This document shows positions 26,937 through 37,035 of a DNA stretch of 64,000 nucleotides, piece after piece. Made by a program: the position numbers and the translations under genes. How positions within the stretch are numbered: the first letter of the stretch is position 1; each line of letters begins with the position of its first letter. The stretch is taken from the NCBI GenBank assembly GCA_964020085.1, contig OZ026603.1:6498046-6562045 (forward strand), read 5' to 3'. The stretch is from Micromussa lordhowensis. Taxonomy: Eukaryota; Cnidaria; Anthozoa; Scleractinia; Lobophylliidae. The notes beneath the pieces are model-generated. The model made no database searches and was not told the origin of the DNA. It saw nothing but the letters and a program-made list of their open reading frames with translations.

Positions 26937-27275
26937 TGCACCACATGCTCGAGAAAACCGGGTTGGTGCAATATAAATATTCCAATTGAATTGAGTAGAG
27001 AAACAGCGAGCAAATGGTGGTGCTTTTGGAGGTGGGGAATGGCCGCCCCTGAATCCTGATACGGCACGTGCAGGCGCTTGTTAGGGATAGTAGGGTGAGA
27101 CCGTCTACGGTGATAACCCTCGGGTGAACCCGTCCCGGCCCAGTAGATAACTGGGGGTGCTCAGAGGTCTTTCGGGATCTCAAACACGCGAGCGACAGCC
27201 GCCTTGTCAGCGGCGCGAAAGTCCTAGCCGAGACTAGGCAAGTAACAGCCACCGAGCACCCCCGACCAGGGTTTT
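26937..27275 (+). ncRNA. candidate structured non-coding RNA of unknown class
   Basis: This stretch is GC-rich within an AT-rich element and has no credible ORF. Visible helices are TGCACCA/TGGTGCA (26937/26964), AGGGT/ACCCT (27092/27116) enclosing ACCG-TCTA-CGGT, CGGG-TGAA-CCCG (27121-27132), CCCAG/CTGGG (27139/27151), and a long-range GGTGCTC/GAGCACC pair (27156-27162 with 27254-27260). The last encloses three more hairpins: 27164-27181, GCCGC/GCGGC (27198/27210) and CCTAG/CTAGG (27223/27234). A TATA-like ATATAAATAT is at 26971-26980, and TTTT at 27272-27275 follows, as for an RNA polymerase III transcript starting near 27000. The class is not recognised. Confidence 0.6.
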
Positions 27276-27325
27276 GTCATTTTTTGTCACGCATTTTAGA
27301 AAAATTTATCTTATCCAAAGAATAG

Positions 27326-27586
27326 ATGGATATCAAAAGTTTATCTTCTTTGATAGATGAAAGTAGAAAGTTTATTAAAATTTCTCTCGAAAAGAGGGGA
27401 AAAAAATCAATCACATCTTTTGAAAAGTTTGAAGGTTTCAATTTAAAAGATTGGAAGAAAAAGTTAGCGTGTAACGGTTTTATTAGAGACCAAACTGTAA
27501 ACCTTCAAGGTGATCAAACTGAGAAAATATATGATGAATTAATCCAAATGGGCTATGATAGCGATCAAATTGTTTTTAATTTATAA
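27326..27586 (+). CDS. hypothetical small protein, 86 aa
   Basis: The protein is soluble and Lys-rich: MDIKSLSSLIDESRKFIKI, then ITSFEKFEGFNLKDWKKKL and a C-terminus with YDELIQMGYDSDQIVF. It looks like a compact helical fold with a possible helix-turn-helix-like DWKKKLACNGFIRDQ segment, but I cannot assign a family. It starts 51 bp after the candidate RNA. Its ATG context (AAAGAATAG) is the weakest of the right-arm genes, so it may depend on the upstream unit. It stops 20 bp before the next start. Confidence 0.5.
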   Translation: MDIKSLSSLIDESRKFIKISLEKRGKKSITSFEKFEGFNLKDWKKKLACNGFIRDQTVNLQGDQTEKIYDELIQMGYDSDQIVFNL

Positions 27587-27605
27587 ATATAATAAAAATA
27601 ATATA

Positions 27606-28088
27606 ATGGTGGCTAAAAAGAATATTTTCGATTGGAATCATATTTCAGACAAATTATCGACTGATGAAGTAGACGAACTAAAGTCTTATTATCTAAGCTA
27701 TCATAGGAAATGTTGGGCTTTCAAAATGGCTTACAAAAGATTCAAATTGCTCAAATTCATTGGTAATTCACTCTCTGTTCTGACCGCTTCAGGTGGAATT
27801 GCTAGCGCTATTGCTACTGGTGGTATCAGTCTCATAGCGATTAGTACAGTGGCATTATTAGTTAAAGGATATATGGAACACAAAGGTTTAGACTTAAAAA
27901 TTCAAAATTGTACCTATGCCTATCAAAGTTACCAGCATTTGTTAATAATGATTCGAGAAGCGATGCGCTCAGGTGATCTTAACCGAGAAAGTTTAATTAA
28001 TCAAATGACAAGTGTTGACAATTTTGTGATTGATAATAGTCCAATTGTTGATAAATATTTAAAGATGTATGACGCTAAAATGTCTTAA
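27606..28088 (+). CDS. conserved membrane-associated protein of cnidarian Polintons, 160 aa
   Basis: The start at 27606 is preferred over an earlier non-ATG start because AATATAATGG fits the element's common start context. After a charged N-terminus with LSTDEVDELKSYYLSYHRK come a hydrophobic hairpin (GNSLSVLTASGGIASAIATGGISLIAISTVALLV, split here as two segments around residues 58-95) and a helical tail with NCTYAYQSYQHLL and DNSPIVDKYLK. Proteins with this layout recur in cnidarian elements; no function is known. Two adjacent membrane helices suggest a hairpin in an internal membrane. The stop codon ends on the first base of the right terminal repeat. Confidence 0.62.
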   Translation: MVAKKNIFDWNHISDKLSTDEVDELKSYYLSYHRKCWAFKMAYKRFKLLKFIGNSLSVLTASGGIASAIATGGISLIAISTVALLVKGYMEHKGLDLKIQNCTYAYQSYQHLLIMIREAMRSGDLNRESLINQMTSVDNFVIDNSPIVDKYLKMYDAKMS

Positions 28089-28334
28089 AAATCAGCATCG
28101 TGAGAACAATCTAAATTTTACTATATCCTACACTAACCTACGCATTTTAGGCATTTTTGTGCGTAAAATAGTATGTCTAATTTTTACGATATCTACGCTA
28201 CTTACACTACCTACGCATAACTACGCTGTTTTAGTGTATTATATCATATATTTTAGACTCAGATTTTTACACTAACTACGCTGAGATGCGTAAAATTCAG
28301 AAATTGCGGTAGCTGCCCCAATTACTACACTACT
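28088..28334 (-). repeat. right terminal inverted repeat of the Polinton
   Basis: It is the inverted match of 8242-8488, of equal length. The outer end CTACACTACT is followed directly by the GGAGAA target duplication. The near identity of the two repeats argues for recent insertion or repeat homogenisation. Confidence 0.96.
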
Positions 28335-28340
28335 GGAGAA
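28335..28340 (+). repeat. right target-site duplication of the Polinton
   Basis: GGAGAA is an exact match to 8236-8241 and marks the right integration boundary. Confidence 0.93.
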
Positions 28341-29310
28341 CAAGACAAATAAAAATGATCAGCATTGCATTTTTTCCAATTTCTATCAAAAACAGAATTT
28401 GTTATAATCGACATGATCACCTAACCAATAGTACGGCTAGTTACTTATCGCGGCTTGATTTGACTTACAGGGCCACCTTAAAATACTCTACAAAGGTTTT
28501 CACCTAGTAACAGGTTTTCAAACTTACGAGAGTTGAGCGATTGTGCAACAATTTGGAATTGTAATAAAGAAATACTCAACTTTGACAAAATGGTAAAGCA
28601 TGCAAATTCCGACCGATTAAATCTAGTTTAATTAAGTTGACGATCGCTCGAGCAAATAATGAAACTCTCCACAATTTGAAAACATGCACTAAATGATAAC
28701 TCGAAAGCGGATGAAATCTTTCCATCAAAAATGGCAGAAATAACTAACAATCACGACCGAATTTAATTTTTTCGCGTCCGAATGTCACTCGACTGCAAAT
28801 ATTTCAGCCGAGAAAAATATCACACTATGAAGTTTTGAACTCGATAGCATCTTCTCTAGTTCAAGGCTGCCATTTCTTATCGGAGAGATTTCAAGTTAAC
28901 CAAATTCTTAAATGCTATTCTTAACTTTGTCGTCATCCTCTCTGCTTGAGTCGTTTTGACCTCCTCCTGTCTTGTTTGTCTTGCTGACAACCCTGCAAAT
29001 AGAACAGGTAAAAATTGCATAAGGAACAAACCCAAGTGTGGAAACAAACTAGTAAATGAGAAATAAAAGATTTTACAGACGTTTTTCAACACCAGTGCGT
29101 GTTGACAAGTAGAAGACAAAGCCTGGCAAAGAAACGCCTTTTTCATGTAGAATTGGAAGGTCGAAATCTCATAGAAAAACCCGCTAATAAGAACCTAGCG
29201 TCTCGTATGGTTCCTGAAGTAGCTTCCAACAAACGGTTTACTCCGTCGACACGAAATGTAAACCGAGTCCGGAAATCGCACGTGGTAGGACTTGGAGCCG
29301 GTATTTTTGC
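28341..29310. other. gene-poor flank right of the Polinton
   Basis: No recognisable gene. GGGCCACCTTAAAA near 28470 is an end of the dispersed GGTGGC family described below. Short ORFs on both strands have no recognisable content. Confidence 0.4.
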
Positions 29311-30240
29311 TGGAAGTATTACTTAGGGAAGGTAGAATGCAAAGAAATCGATACTAACCATTGATAGAAATGGGTGTCAAAGGACTTCTCTTCCCCAAAC
29401 GTCGCCGCCATTTCGTCTTCAAAGTGAGAACTTACTTCTCCTGTAGAAGAGAACAGTTCACATCTTACTCCGACGGCAAACATCTCAAAATGACAAACAA
29501 ACACCTCAGGTCAGCAACAGCCATCATGAATATGCAAAATAAGATTGGACCAATCAGATAACAAATACCTCATGAATTTTAACGGAACCTTTTTCATCCT
29601 TTCAGCTACAACTTTTTGCATTTCTTTTGTTTATATGGAGCCCACGTAAACCCGCTTATGAGCTAAATAAACGCAAAACTTTCATTTTTCAAATAGTTTA
29701 AACTTTTTTTTACAGTTTTTGAATGTCTAGCCCTCTCTTTCAAACATACAACTCTGATAAATCATTTCCTTTTTTTTTTTATCACATCGCTCCCTCGTTT
29801 TCATACCACTCTAAAAACTGCGCGCAAGGCCTGGAACAAGTAATGTTCAGGAAAAGGGCAAGTACCTCATGTTAGGGTAACGTATAGTCGCCCATATAGT
29901 CGCGCTACCTTTAAAATAGATGTCAAACGCAAGCAAACTGCACGGCTGTTATATGGGTCGCCTACCATGAATTATATCCCAGGAAAATGAGGCCAAAAAT
30001 CAAGGTTGTCTAAATCATCAAGTGGGCGGAGTTTTAACTGGAAAATCCTTGTTTTGAATTAAGCTGTTTCCTGTTTTTTAGGAAACACAAGATGTGACAG
30101 TAAGCCAGGAATAATCCAGTATCTTTAAAGCGCTTTTTTTTTGCTGACTTAATTTTAATGACAAAACAGAAAGCAAATAGATGTTATACGAAAAATATAT
30201 ATTCAAATCGACACAAGCACGGGGTAAAAAAATACACTGA

Positions 30241-30314
30241 GTCCCCCAGTGGGTGCTGAACCCATCACCTTCCGATCAGTGGTCAGATACTTTAACCACT
30301 TGGCTACGGGGGAC
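30241..30314 (-). tRNA. tRNA-like sequence (pseudo-tRNA or SINE head), copy 1
   Basis: The minus strand shows a 7-bp acceptor stem (GTCCCCC/GGGGGAC), an A-box TAGCCAAGTGG, an anticodon-type stem TCTGA/TCGGA and a B-box-like GGTTCAGCACC, over 74 nt. The loop reads CCACTGA, giving an ACT anticodon position, but position 33 is C instead of U and the B-box is off consensus. It is therefore more likely a tRNA-derived repeat than a working tRNA. Confidence 0.5.
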
Positions 30315-30684
30315 TCGGATAACAAACCACTCCATTTTAAAAGATTCCTATGTACACCGAGAATGTAGTTGTTACCGACAGCTGGTCAATCTCGCTTTAG
30401 CAGATGAGCCGTGAAAAGTGCCAGATCGCAATGCGTTAATTCATAGCCACTGTAATATGTTTTTGCTGACTCTAATATTTTTTTTCCAAGCAACAATAGT
30501 AGTTTGCTTAAATTTGTTTATTCCTTGCTATTTACCAAATAGACTAGGGGAAGTGAAGTGCTGCCCCATGTAGAAAGATGGTGGGGGTGAGACATGAAGA
30601 TGACATGGATTAGAGTGTACTAACTTCGAGGCCACTGTACCTCCACTGCAGTGGTGTTAACTTGGTGCATGAAACCTTTATCTT

Positions 30685-30942
30685 ATGGTAAGCGTCATAC
30701 TTCAGATGCCACCAAGAGGAATGAGCAAGACAGTGCGAGAGGAAAATACATGCCAACTGACAGGGCGCGGAAAAATAAAATTATGGGTAAATTTTAAATT
30801 ATGCATCGATTATGTGGAAAACACACCGGATTATGTGGAAATTTTAACAGTTGACAAAATTGATAATAAAGCCTTTCCAGTGTACCTAACAACAGTGGAA
30901 CGAAAAACACTTCAAAGTCTTAACCGCCGTTTAAGCTCTTAA
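30685..30942 (+). CDS. hypothetical 85-aa ORF, copy A
   Basis: The protein begins MVSVILQMPPRGMSK and has a conserved-looking core with NFKLCIDYVENTPDYVEIL, then DKIDNKAFPVYLTTVERKTL. No family is recognised. The 258 nt are identical to those in copy B (33782-34039), while sequence directly before and after differs by several per cent. This hints at selection on the protein, or at gene conversion. It could also be one exon of a larger gene; the start overlaps a GTAAGC donor-like string. Confidence 0.4.
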   Translation: MVSVILQMPPRGMSKTVREENTCQLTGRGKIKLWVNFKLCIDYVENTPDYVEILTVDKIDNKAFPVYLTTVERKTLQSLNRRLSS

Positions 30943-33037
30943 TGGAATATAGAACTTATTAAACATCATGCCCGCGGCCTTTGACATACGTCATGCTTGA
31001 TCTGTTTCTAGTATTTGTTGAAAGTTATTTCATTAATTAACTTAGTAACCAGGCATTTATACATCTGAGGATGAAAACTAATTCCAAGGCTCCTCGCCTA
31101 CAGCAGGTTGGGACGCCTGGACGTTAAAAATTCGTCACGGACGAAAAGAAAAAGGCGTGCTTTCGTCGCTATTTTAGGAGAAAAACTACTTCAAAATAAT
31201 CAATCTCTTTGAACGCTTCCCTTCGCATCAACGAATGTACTCAACGAACTGCCAAGGCGCGAGGTCGCAGATCATAAATTCACCCAGGACAGAAATAGGA
31301 GGCTGTCCTATGCGGGCAGCAAAAAATGGTGTTCCTTGTAATCCACGCTTGAGGTCTGGAAAACGTTTTAGTAGACGCATGAGCTTAACGAGAATGCTTT
31401 CGGCACGCTTCTAGACCTCAAAAGTGCATTATCTTAGAAAACATAGAGAGACACCATTTTCCATTTGGTTTAGAATGTAAAGCACGAAAAAGGAAAAAGA
31501 TTTTTACATCTGAGAAAGACTGGTGATTGCGCTGGCAACCCAACATCCGGGACATACACACTCTATAATTACCAGCTGTGCATCATCTATTAAAAAATAC
31601 ACGTTCAGCTAGCTCTAAAGCGGGTAGGCAACAGTTATATTTTAATTCTGACCAGAATACTTTCAAAGTTGTTTTTCTCTCCCGCTGCCGCATTTCCGCT
31701 AACTGTTGGAGTAGCTGGCGAGCATTTACCTGACGAATGAACTTAGATTGCTGTCGTTTATGCATGGAGGAAATGCACAGTAAAAGGAATTAAAGGGAAC
31801 TTGCAGTCAGCCTGGAGTGCAACAGATGAGCATAGAAATCGAAGAACTTACAAGTATTGTAAGAGGAAGTTAGGAGTACACGCATGAGTACATGTAGTGG
31901 CCTGACTAGCTTTAAAACAGGGAGCTGAAAATTAATTCGTTCCAGTGTACATCCGCTAACAGTTTAGTACTTGAAAAACATTTGAAAACAAGAGAGATCA
32001 TCGCAGTTATATCCGATGCAAATTTAAAGTACTTTATTAAAATAAACAGAGGAGGAAAAATCGAGTCTTGTTTCTTTTTTAATTTTTTAATTTAATTTTT
32101 TGTTTGGAAATATTACTTACGAAAGGTAGAATGCAGAGAAATTGATACTAACCATTGACAGAAATAGGTGTCAAACGACTTCTCTTCCCCAAACGTCGCC
32201 GCCATTTCGTCTTCAAAGTGAGAACTTGCTTCTCCTGTAGAAGAGAACGGTTCACATCTTACTCCGACGGCAAACATCTCAAAATGACAAACAAACACCT
32301 AGCCTCATGATCAGGTCAGCAACAGCCATCATGAATATGCAAAATCAGATTGGACCAATCAGATAACAAATACCTCATGAATTTTAACGGAAACCTTTTT
32401 CATCCTTTCAGCTACAACTTTTTGCATTTCCTTTGTTTATATGGAGCCCACGTAAACCCGCTTATGAGCTAAATAAACGGAGAACTGTCATTTTTCAAAT
32501 AGTTTAAACTTTTTTTACAGTTTTTGAATGTCTAGCGCTCTCTTTCAAACATACAACTCTGATAAATCATTTACATTTTTTTTTATCACATCGCTCCCTC
32601 GTTTTCATACCACTCTAAAAACTGCGCGCAAGGCCTGGAACAAGTAATGATCAGGAAAAGGGCAAGTACTTCATGTTAGGGCAACGTATAGTCGCCCATA
32701 TAGTCGTGCTACCTTTAAAATAGATGTCAAACGCAAGCAATATGCAGGGCTGTTATATGGGTCGCCTACCATGAATTATATCCCAGGAAAATGAGGCCAA
32801 AAATCAAGGTTGTCTAAATCATCAAGTGGGCGGAGTTTTAACTGGAAAATCCTTGTTTTGAATTAAGCTGTTTCCTGTTTGTTAAGATGTGACAGTAAGC
32901 CAGGAATAATCCAGTATCTTTAAAGCGCTTTTTTTTTGCTGACTTAATTTTAATGACAAAACAGAAAGCAAATAGATGTTATACGAAAAATATATATATT
33001 CAAATCGACACAAGCACGGGGTAAAAAAATACACTGA

Positions 33038-33111
33038 GTCCCCCAGTGGGTGCTGAACCCATCACCTTCCGATCAGTGGTCAGATACTTTAACCACTTGG
33101 CTACGGGGGAC
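33038..33111 (-). tRNA. tRNA-like sequence, copy 2
   Basis: The same 74-nt tRNA-like unit as at 30241-30314, with the same acceptor stem, A-box and altered B-box. It lies in the corresponding place of copy B. Confidence 0.5.
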
Positions 33112-33358
33112 TCGGATAACAAACTAATCCATTTAAAAGATTCTTATGTACATCGACAATGTAGTTGTTACCGACAGCTGGTCAATCTTGCTTTAGCAAA
33201 TGTGCCGTGAAAAGTGCCAGATCGCAATGCGTTAATTCATAGCCACTGTAATATGTTTTTGCTGACTTAATTTTAATGACAAAAAAGAAAGCAACTGGAT
33301 GTTTTACGAAAACATATATACTCAAATCGACACTAACACGGGATAAAAATAGTACTGA

Positions 33359-33432
33359 GTCCCCCATTGGGTGCTGAACCCATCACCTTCCGATCAGTGG
33401 TCAGATACTTTAACCACTTGGCTACGGGGGAC
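33359..33432 (-). tRNA. tRNA-like sequence, copy 3
   Basis: A third copy, produced by the local duplication inside copy B. One change in the 3' acceptor/T-arm region (CCCCATTGGG instead of CCCCAGTGGG on the plus strand) distinguishes it. Confidence 0.5.
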
Positions 33433-33781
33433 TCGGATAACAAACCACTCCATTTTAAAAGATTCCTATGTACACCGAGAATGTAGTTGTTACCGACAGC
33501 TGGTCAATCTCGCTTTAGCAAATGTGCCTTGAAAGTGCCAGTTCGCAATCCGTTAATTCATAGCCACTGTAAATTTTTTTTTCCAAGCAACAATAGTAGT
33601 TTGCTTAAATTTGACTATTCCTTGCTATTTACCAAATAGACTAGGGGAAGTGAAGTGCTGCCCCATGTAGAAAGATGGTGGGGATGAGACATGAAGATGA
33701 CATGGATTAGAGTACACTGACATCGAGGCCACTGTACCTCCACTGCAGTGGTGTAAAGTTGGTGTATGAAACTTTTATCTT

Positions 33782-34039
33782 ATGGTAAGCGTCATACTTC
33801 AGATGCCACCAAGAGGAATGAGCAAGACAGTGCGAGAGGAAAATACATGCCAACTGACAGGGCGCGGAAAAATAAAATTATGGGTAAATTTTAAATTATG
33901 CATCGATTATGTGGAAAACACACCGGATTATGTGGAAATTTTAACAGTTGACAAAATTGATAATAAAGCCTTTCCAGTGTACCTAACAACAGTGGAACGA
34001 AAAACACTTCAAAGTCTTAACCGCCGTTTAAGCTCTTAA
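33782..34039 (+). CDS. hypothetical 85-aa ORF, copy B
   Basis: It is identical at nucleotide level to the ORF at 30685-30942, including both ends; the first difference follows right after the stop codon. No recognised domain. Confidence 0.4.
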   Translation: MVSVILQMPPRGMSKTVREENTCQLTGRGKIKLWVNFKLCIDYVENTPDYVEILTVDKIDNKAFPVYLTTVERKTLQSLNRRLSS

Positions 34040-35884
34040 TAGAATATAGAACTTATTAAACATCATGTCCGCCAACTTTGACTTACGTCATGCTTGATCT
34101 GTTTCTAGTATTTGTTGAAAGTTACTTCATTTATTTACTTAGTAACCAGGCATTTATACATCTGAGGATGAAAAACTAATTCCCAGGCTCTTCGCCTACA
34201 GCAGGTTGGAACGCCTGGACGTTAAAAATTCGTTACGGACGAAAAGAAAAAGGCGTGTTTTCGTCGCTATTTAAGGAGAAAAACTACTTCAAAATAATCA
34301 ATCTCTTTGAACGCTTCCCTTCGCATCAAAGAATGCACTCAACGACGTGACTGTCAAGGCGCGAGTTCGCAGATCATTAATTCACCCAGAACAGAAATAG
34401 GAGGCTGTCCTATGCGGGCAGCAAAAAATGGTGTTCCTTGTAACCCACGCTTGAGGTCTGGAAAACCTTTAAGTAGACGCATGAGCTTAACGAGGTTGCT
34501 TTCGGCAGGCTTTCTAGACCTCAAAAGTGCATTTTCTTCTTAGAAAATATAGAGACACCATTTTCTATTTGATTTAGAATATAAAGCACGAAAAAGGAAA
34601 TCTAAGAAGGGATTGTGATTGCGCTGGCAACCCAACATCCGGGACATACGTTCTCTATAATTACCAGCTGTGCATCACCTATTAAAAAATTGCGCGTTCA
34701 GCTCTAATTGCGGGTACGCAACAGTTATATTTTAATTCTGACCAGAATACTTTCAATTTTTTTTTTCTCTCCCGCTGCCGCTTTTCCACTAACTGTTGGA
34801 GTAGCTGGCGAGCATTTACCTGGAGAATGAACTTATATTGCTGTCGTTTATGCATAAAAGAAATGCACAGTAAAAGGAAAGGAAACTTGAAGTTCGCCTG
34901 GAGTGAAACAGATGAGCATAGAAATAGGAGAACTTACAGGTATTCTAAGGAAAGGTAGGAGTACATGCGAGCCCACAAGAAACCGCGATGAAACACAAGG
35001 GGCTTTACAAAGCGAAACTCACGGGATACTCGTGGTAGAATGCACGGAGAAGGCAATAGAACGCGCACAGAAATTTTGGAGATTGTATGGGGTAATTAAC
35101 ATGATGAACGGGCAAACGTATTGGAAACTTACAGTGATCACGCAGTGAAACTAGGAGGGTACACGCCGGGAACCCTAGAGCTGACGCGTGGGGTTGCAAA
35201 TAGCGGAACGCACGGGGAACGACAAGAAAAGCTTTCATAACTGATAACGGTTAGGCTTGGGCTAGACTAAAAGAAATTGAGAAACAAAATAATTCAGGTT
35301 TTTGATTAGCCTTGCATTTTTACAAAGTCCACTATTGACTCTTATCTTATCAGATTCCTGTTCCACTTGCTCTGGTACTTTCATTTGTACAAGGATATCC
35401 ATTTTCCCTTTAAATCTTCGCATATTGGCCTGACTAGCTTTAAAACAGGGAGCTGAAAATTAATTCGTTGTAGTGTGTTAATTCGCTAACAGTTTAGTAC
35501 TTGAAAAACATTTGAGAACAAGAGAGATCATTGCAGTTATGTCCGATTCAAATTTAAAGTACATTATTAAAATAAACAGAGGTGGAAAAATCGAGTCTTT
35601 CTTTTATTGTTAAAAAGACGTTTCAGTATACTAGTAGACTAAACAAACTAATGACTGCCCCAAAATAAGTTTTTTTGTAATTACTCGATTCAAGCCGTCT
35701 GCAAGAATTTCTTCAGTTACATCAAGATACAGTTACATGTATCTACTTCCATACTCGAGCTGAAAACAAATGTTCTTTCTGGATATTCCTTGGTCAATAA
35801 TTTCAACATTTCTTATTTTTCTTGCAACAAGCATTTATTATTCCTTGCAACCAAATAGAGATAACTGGTAGCAGACATGAAATA

Positions 35885-36048
35885 ACTTTTAGGTAGAAAC
35901 ACACAGTTTTGAGTTTACAAGACATGTTTCGGACGACCAACATCACACCGACTAGCGGTTCACTTGTATTCGCAACTGGCGATGGATGTTGGTCATCCGA
36001 AACGTGTCTTGTAAACTCAAAACTGTGTGTTTCTACCTAAAAGTGATT
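35885..36048. repeat. palindromic element with 65-bp arms
   Basis: ACTTTTAGGTAGAAACACAC on the left is mirrored by the reverse complement ending CTACCTAAAAGT. Arms run through GTTTTGAGTTTACAAGAC and are nearly perfect around a loop of about 35 bp. Foldback/MITE-like. Confidence 0.75.
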
Positions 36049-36845
36049 TCAATATTAATATTTTCTTTATCGCTTTGCTCTCATTTTCGAGTGCAATGAA
36101 CCTCTCTAGGGGACCCCCATATAAAAAGGACAGAGGTGTTCGTTGTACCTTTTAGGGGTAAAAAAGCGAGTTTAGTACCTCTTAGGGTGTTCAGCCTCAA
36201 ACGTTTCACAGCAAGAGCGGTAACTTCAAGCGTTTTGAGCCAAAAACTCAGTTTCAGTTAATGTGTTGTTTTAGAATTGGTACCTCTTTGGGGAGAAAAA
36301 TATTTCATGCCACGCCTACAAAACAGGGTCCTGGTACCTCTTACGGATTTTTTTCAAAATTTCCGATGAACACCTGCTTTTTTTATATGAGAGTTCGACC
36401 CTGGGTGAAACTCATTTCTCCCTTGTGCACTTTGCAGAAACGGTCATTTTTCTCATGTCAGATTAAATTGATTACATATCTTCATAATGTAGAACCTTCC
36501 ATACAGACTAATTCCAAGCTCAATTCAATCCTGCAAAAATAAATTTAACAACTATGAGAAAAATAATTTACACGTGTGTTAAAAAATCTTCAACAAATCA
36601 ATTTATGCATATGACTTAACATTATTAATCCTATGTACATCCAGCAATATGCCACAGAACACATCAATTTTTATCAATCAAGAACTTGAACATTAATCAA
36701 CTCTGTTTTTTACGATAACTGCAGAAAGTCTCGCGCGCTTATTGGCTAATTTTTATCGTCAATATGCGGACAGACACATGAATTTGAATTCGTGCGACGC
36801 GTCAGCGAGCGAGAGCGGGCAATTCGACTATTTGTTATCGTAGAA

Positions 36846-37035
36846 AACAAATTGATGTCAGTTTTTAACGAGTCTGTCCTGTTATTGACAATGAATTTCG
36901 TCATCACATTGTCAAAGTAGTCTGCGGATCCACTCGGCTATCGCCTCGTGGATCCACAGCTACTTTGACAATGTGATGACGAAATTTATGATCAATAACA
37001 GGACAGACCCATGAAAAACTGACGTCAATTTGTTA
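36846..37035. repeat. palindromic element with about 85-bp arms
   Basis: Arms reading CAAATTGATGTCAG...GTCTGTCCTGTTATTGA...CATCACATTGTCAAAGTAG on the left return as reverse complement on the right. The centre GGATCCACTCGGCTATCGCC is also partly self-complementary. Probably a foldback transposable element. Confidence 0.75.

Larger units (their letters stand above)
8242..28334. mobile_element. Polinton/Maverick (adintovirus-like endogenous virus), 20,093 bp
   Basis: The element is bounded by 247-bp terminal inverted repeats starting AGTAGTGTAG and ending CTACACTACT, with a perfect 6-bp target duplication. It contains protein-primed DNA polymerase B, integrase, adenain-type protease, A32-type packaging ATPase, a double-jelly-roll-type major capsid protein and a penton-like protein: the hallmark set of Polintons, regarded as endogenous virus genomes. 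Gene order is divergent from about 21750. All genes are intronless and no large ORF is visibly broken, except that integrase is out of frame with the ORF before it. One mismatch seen between the terminal repeats suggests a young insertion. Base composition is AT-rich except for the structured segment near 27000-27275. Confidence 0.97.
29311..32070. repeat. tandem duplication, copy A
   Basis: It aligns with 32105-35600 over most of its length at a few per cent divergence. It contains one tRNA-like segment (30241-30314) and one copy of the 85-codon ORF (30685-30942). Copy B has an extra internal duplication and an additional segment near 34960-35410. The identity of the original unit is unknown. 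Confidence 0.85.
32105..35600. repeat. tandem duplication, copy B
   Basis: This is the second copy of the 29311-32070 unit. A segment of about 300 bp around the tRNA-like sequence is itself duplicated in tandem (about 32940-33240 and 33250-33560), and about 450 bp near 34960-35410 has no counterpart in copy A. Confidence 0.85.

Noticed and set aside
26864..27252. Minus-strand ORFs of 67 and 115 aa across the structured segment
   Set aside because: They lie over the hairpins, have low-complexity content and lack the TATATA-ATG context of the element's genes.
27000..27275. Group I intron, RNase P/MRP RNA or SRP RNA
   Set aside because: Short strings such as GAAAGTCC and GGGTGAACC recall these RNAs, but the conserved core elements are missing or paired differently, and CCTAG/CTAGG forms a plain hairpin. 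Left as an unknown class.
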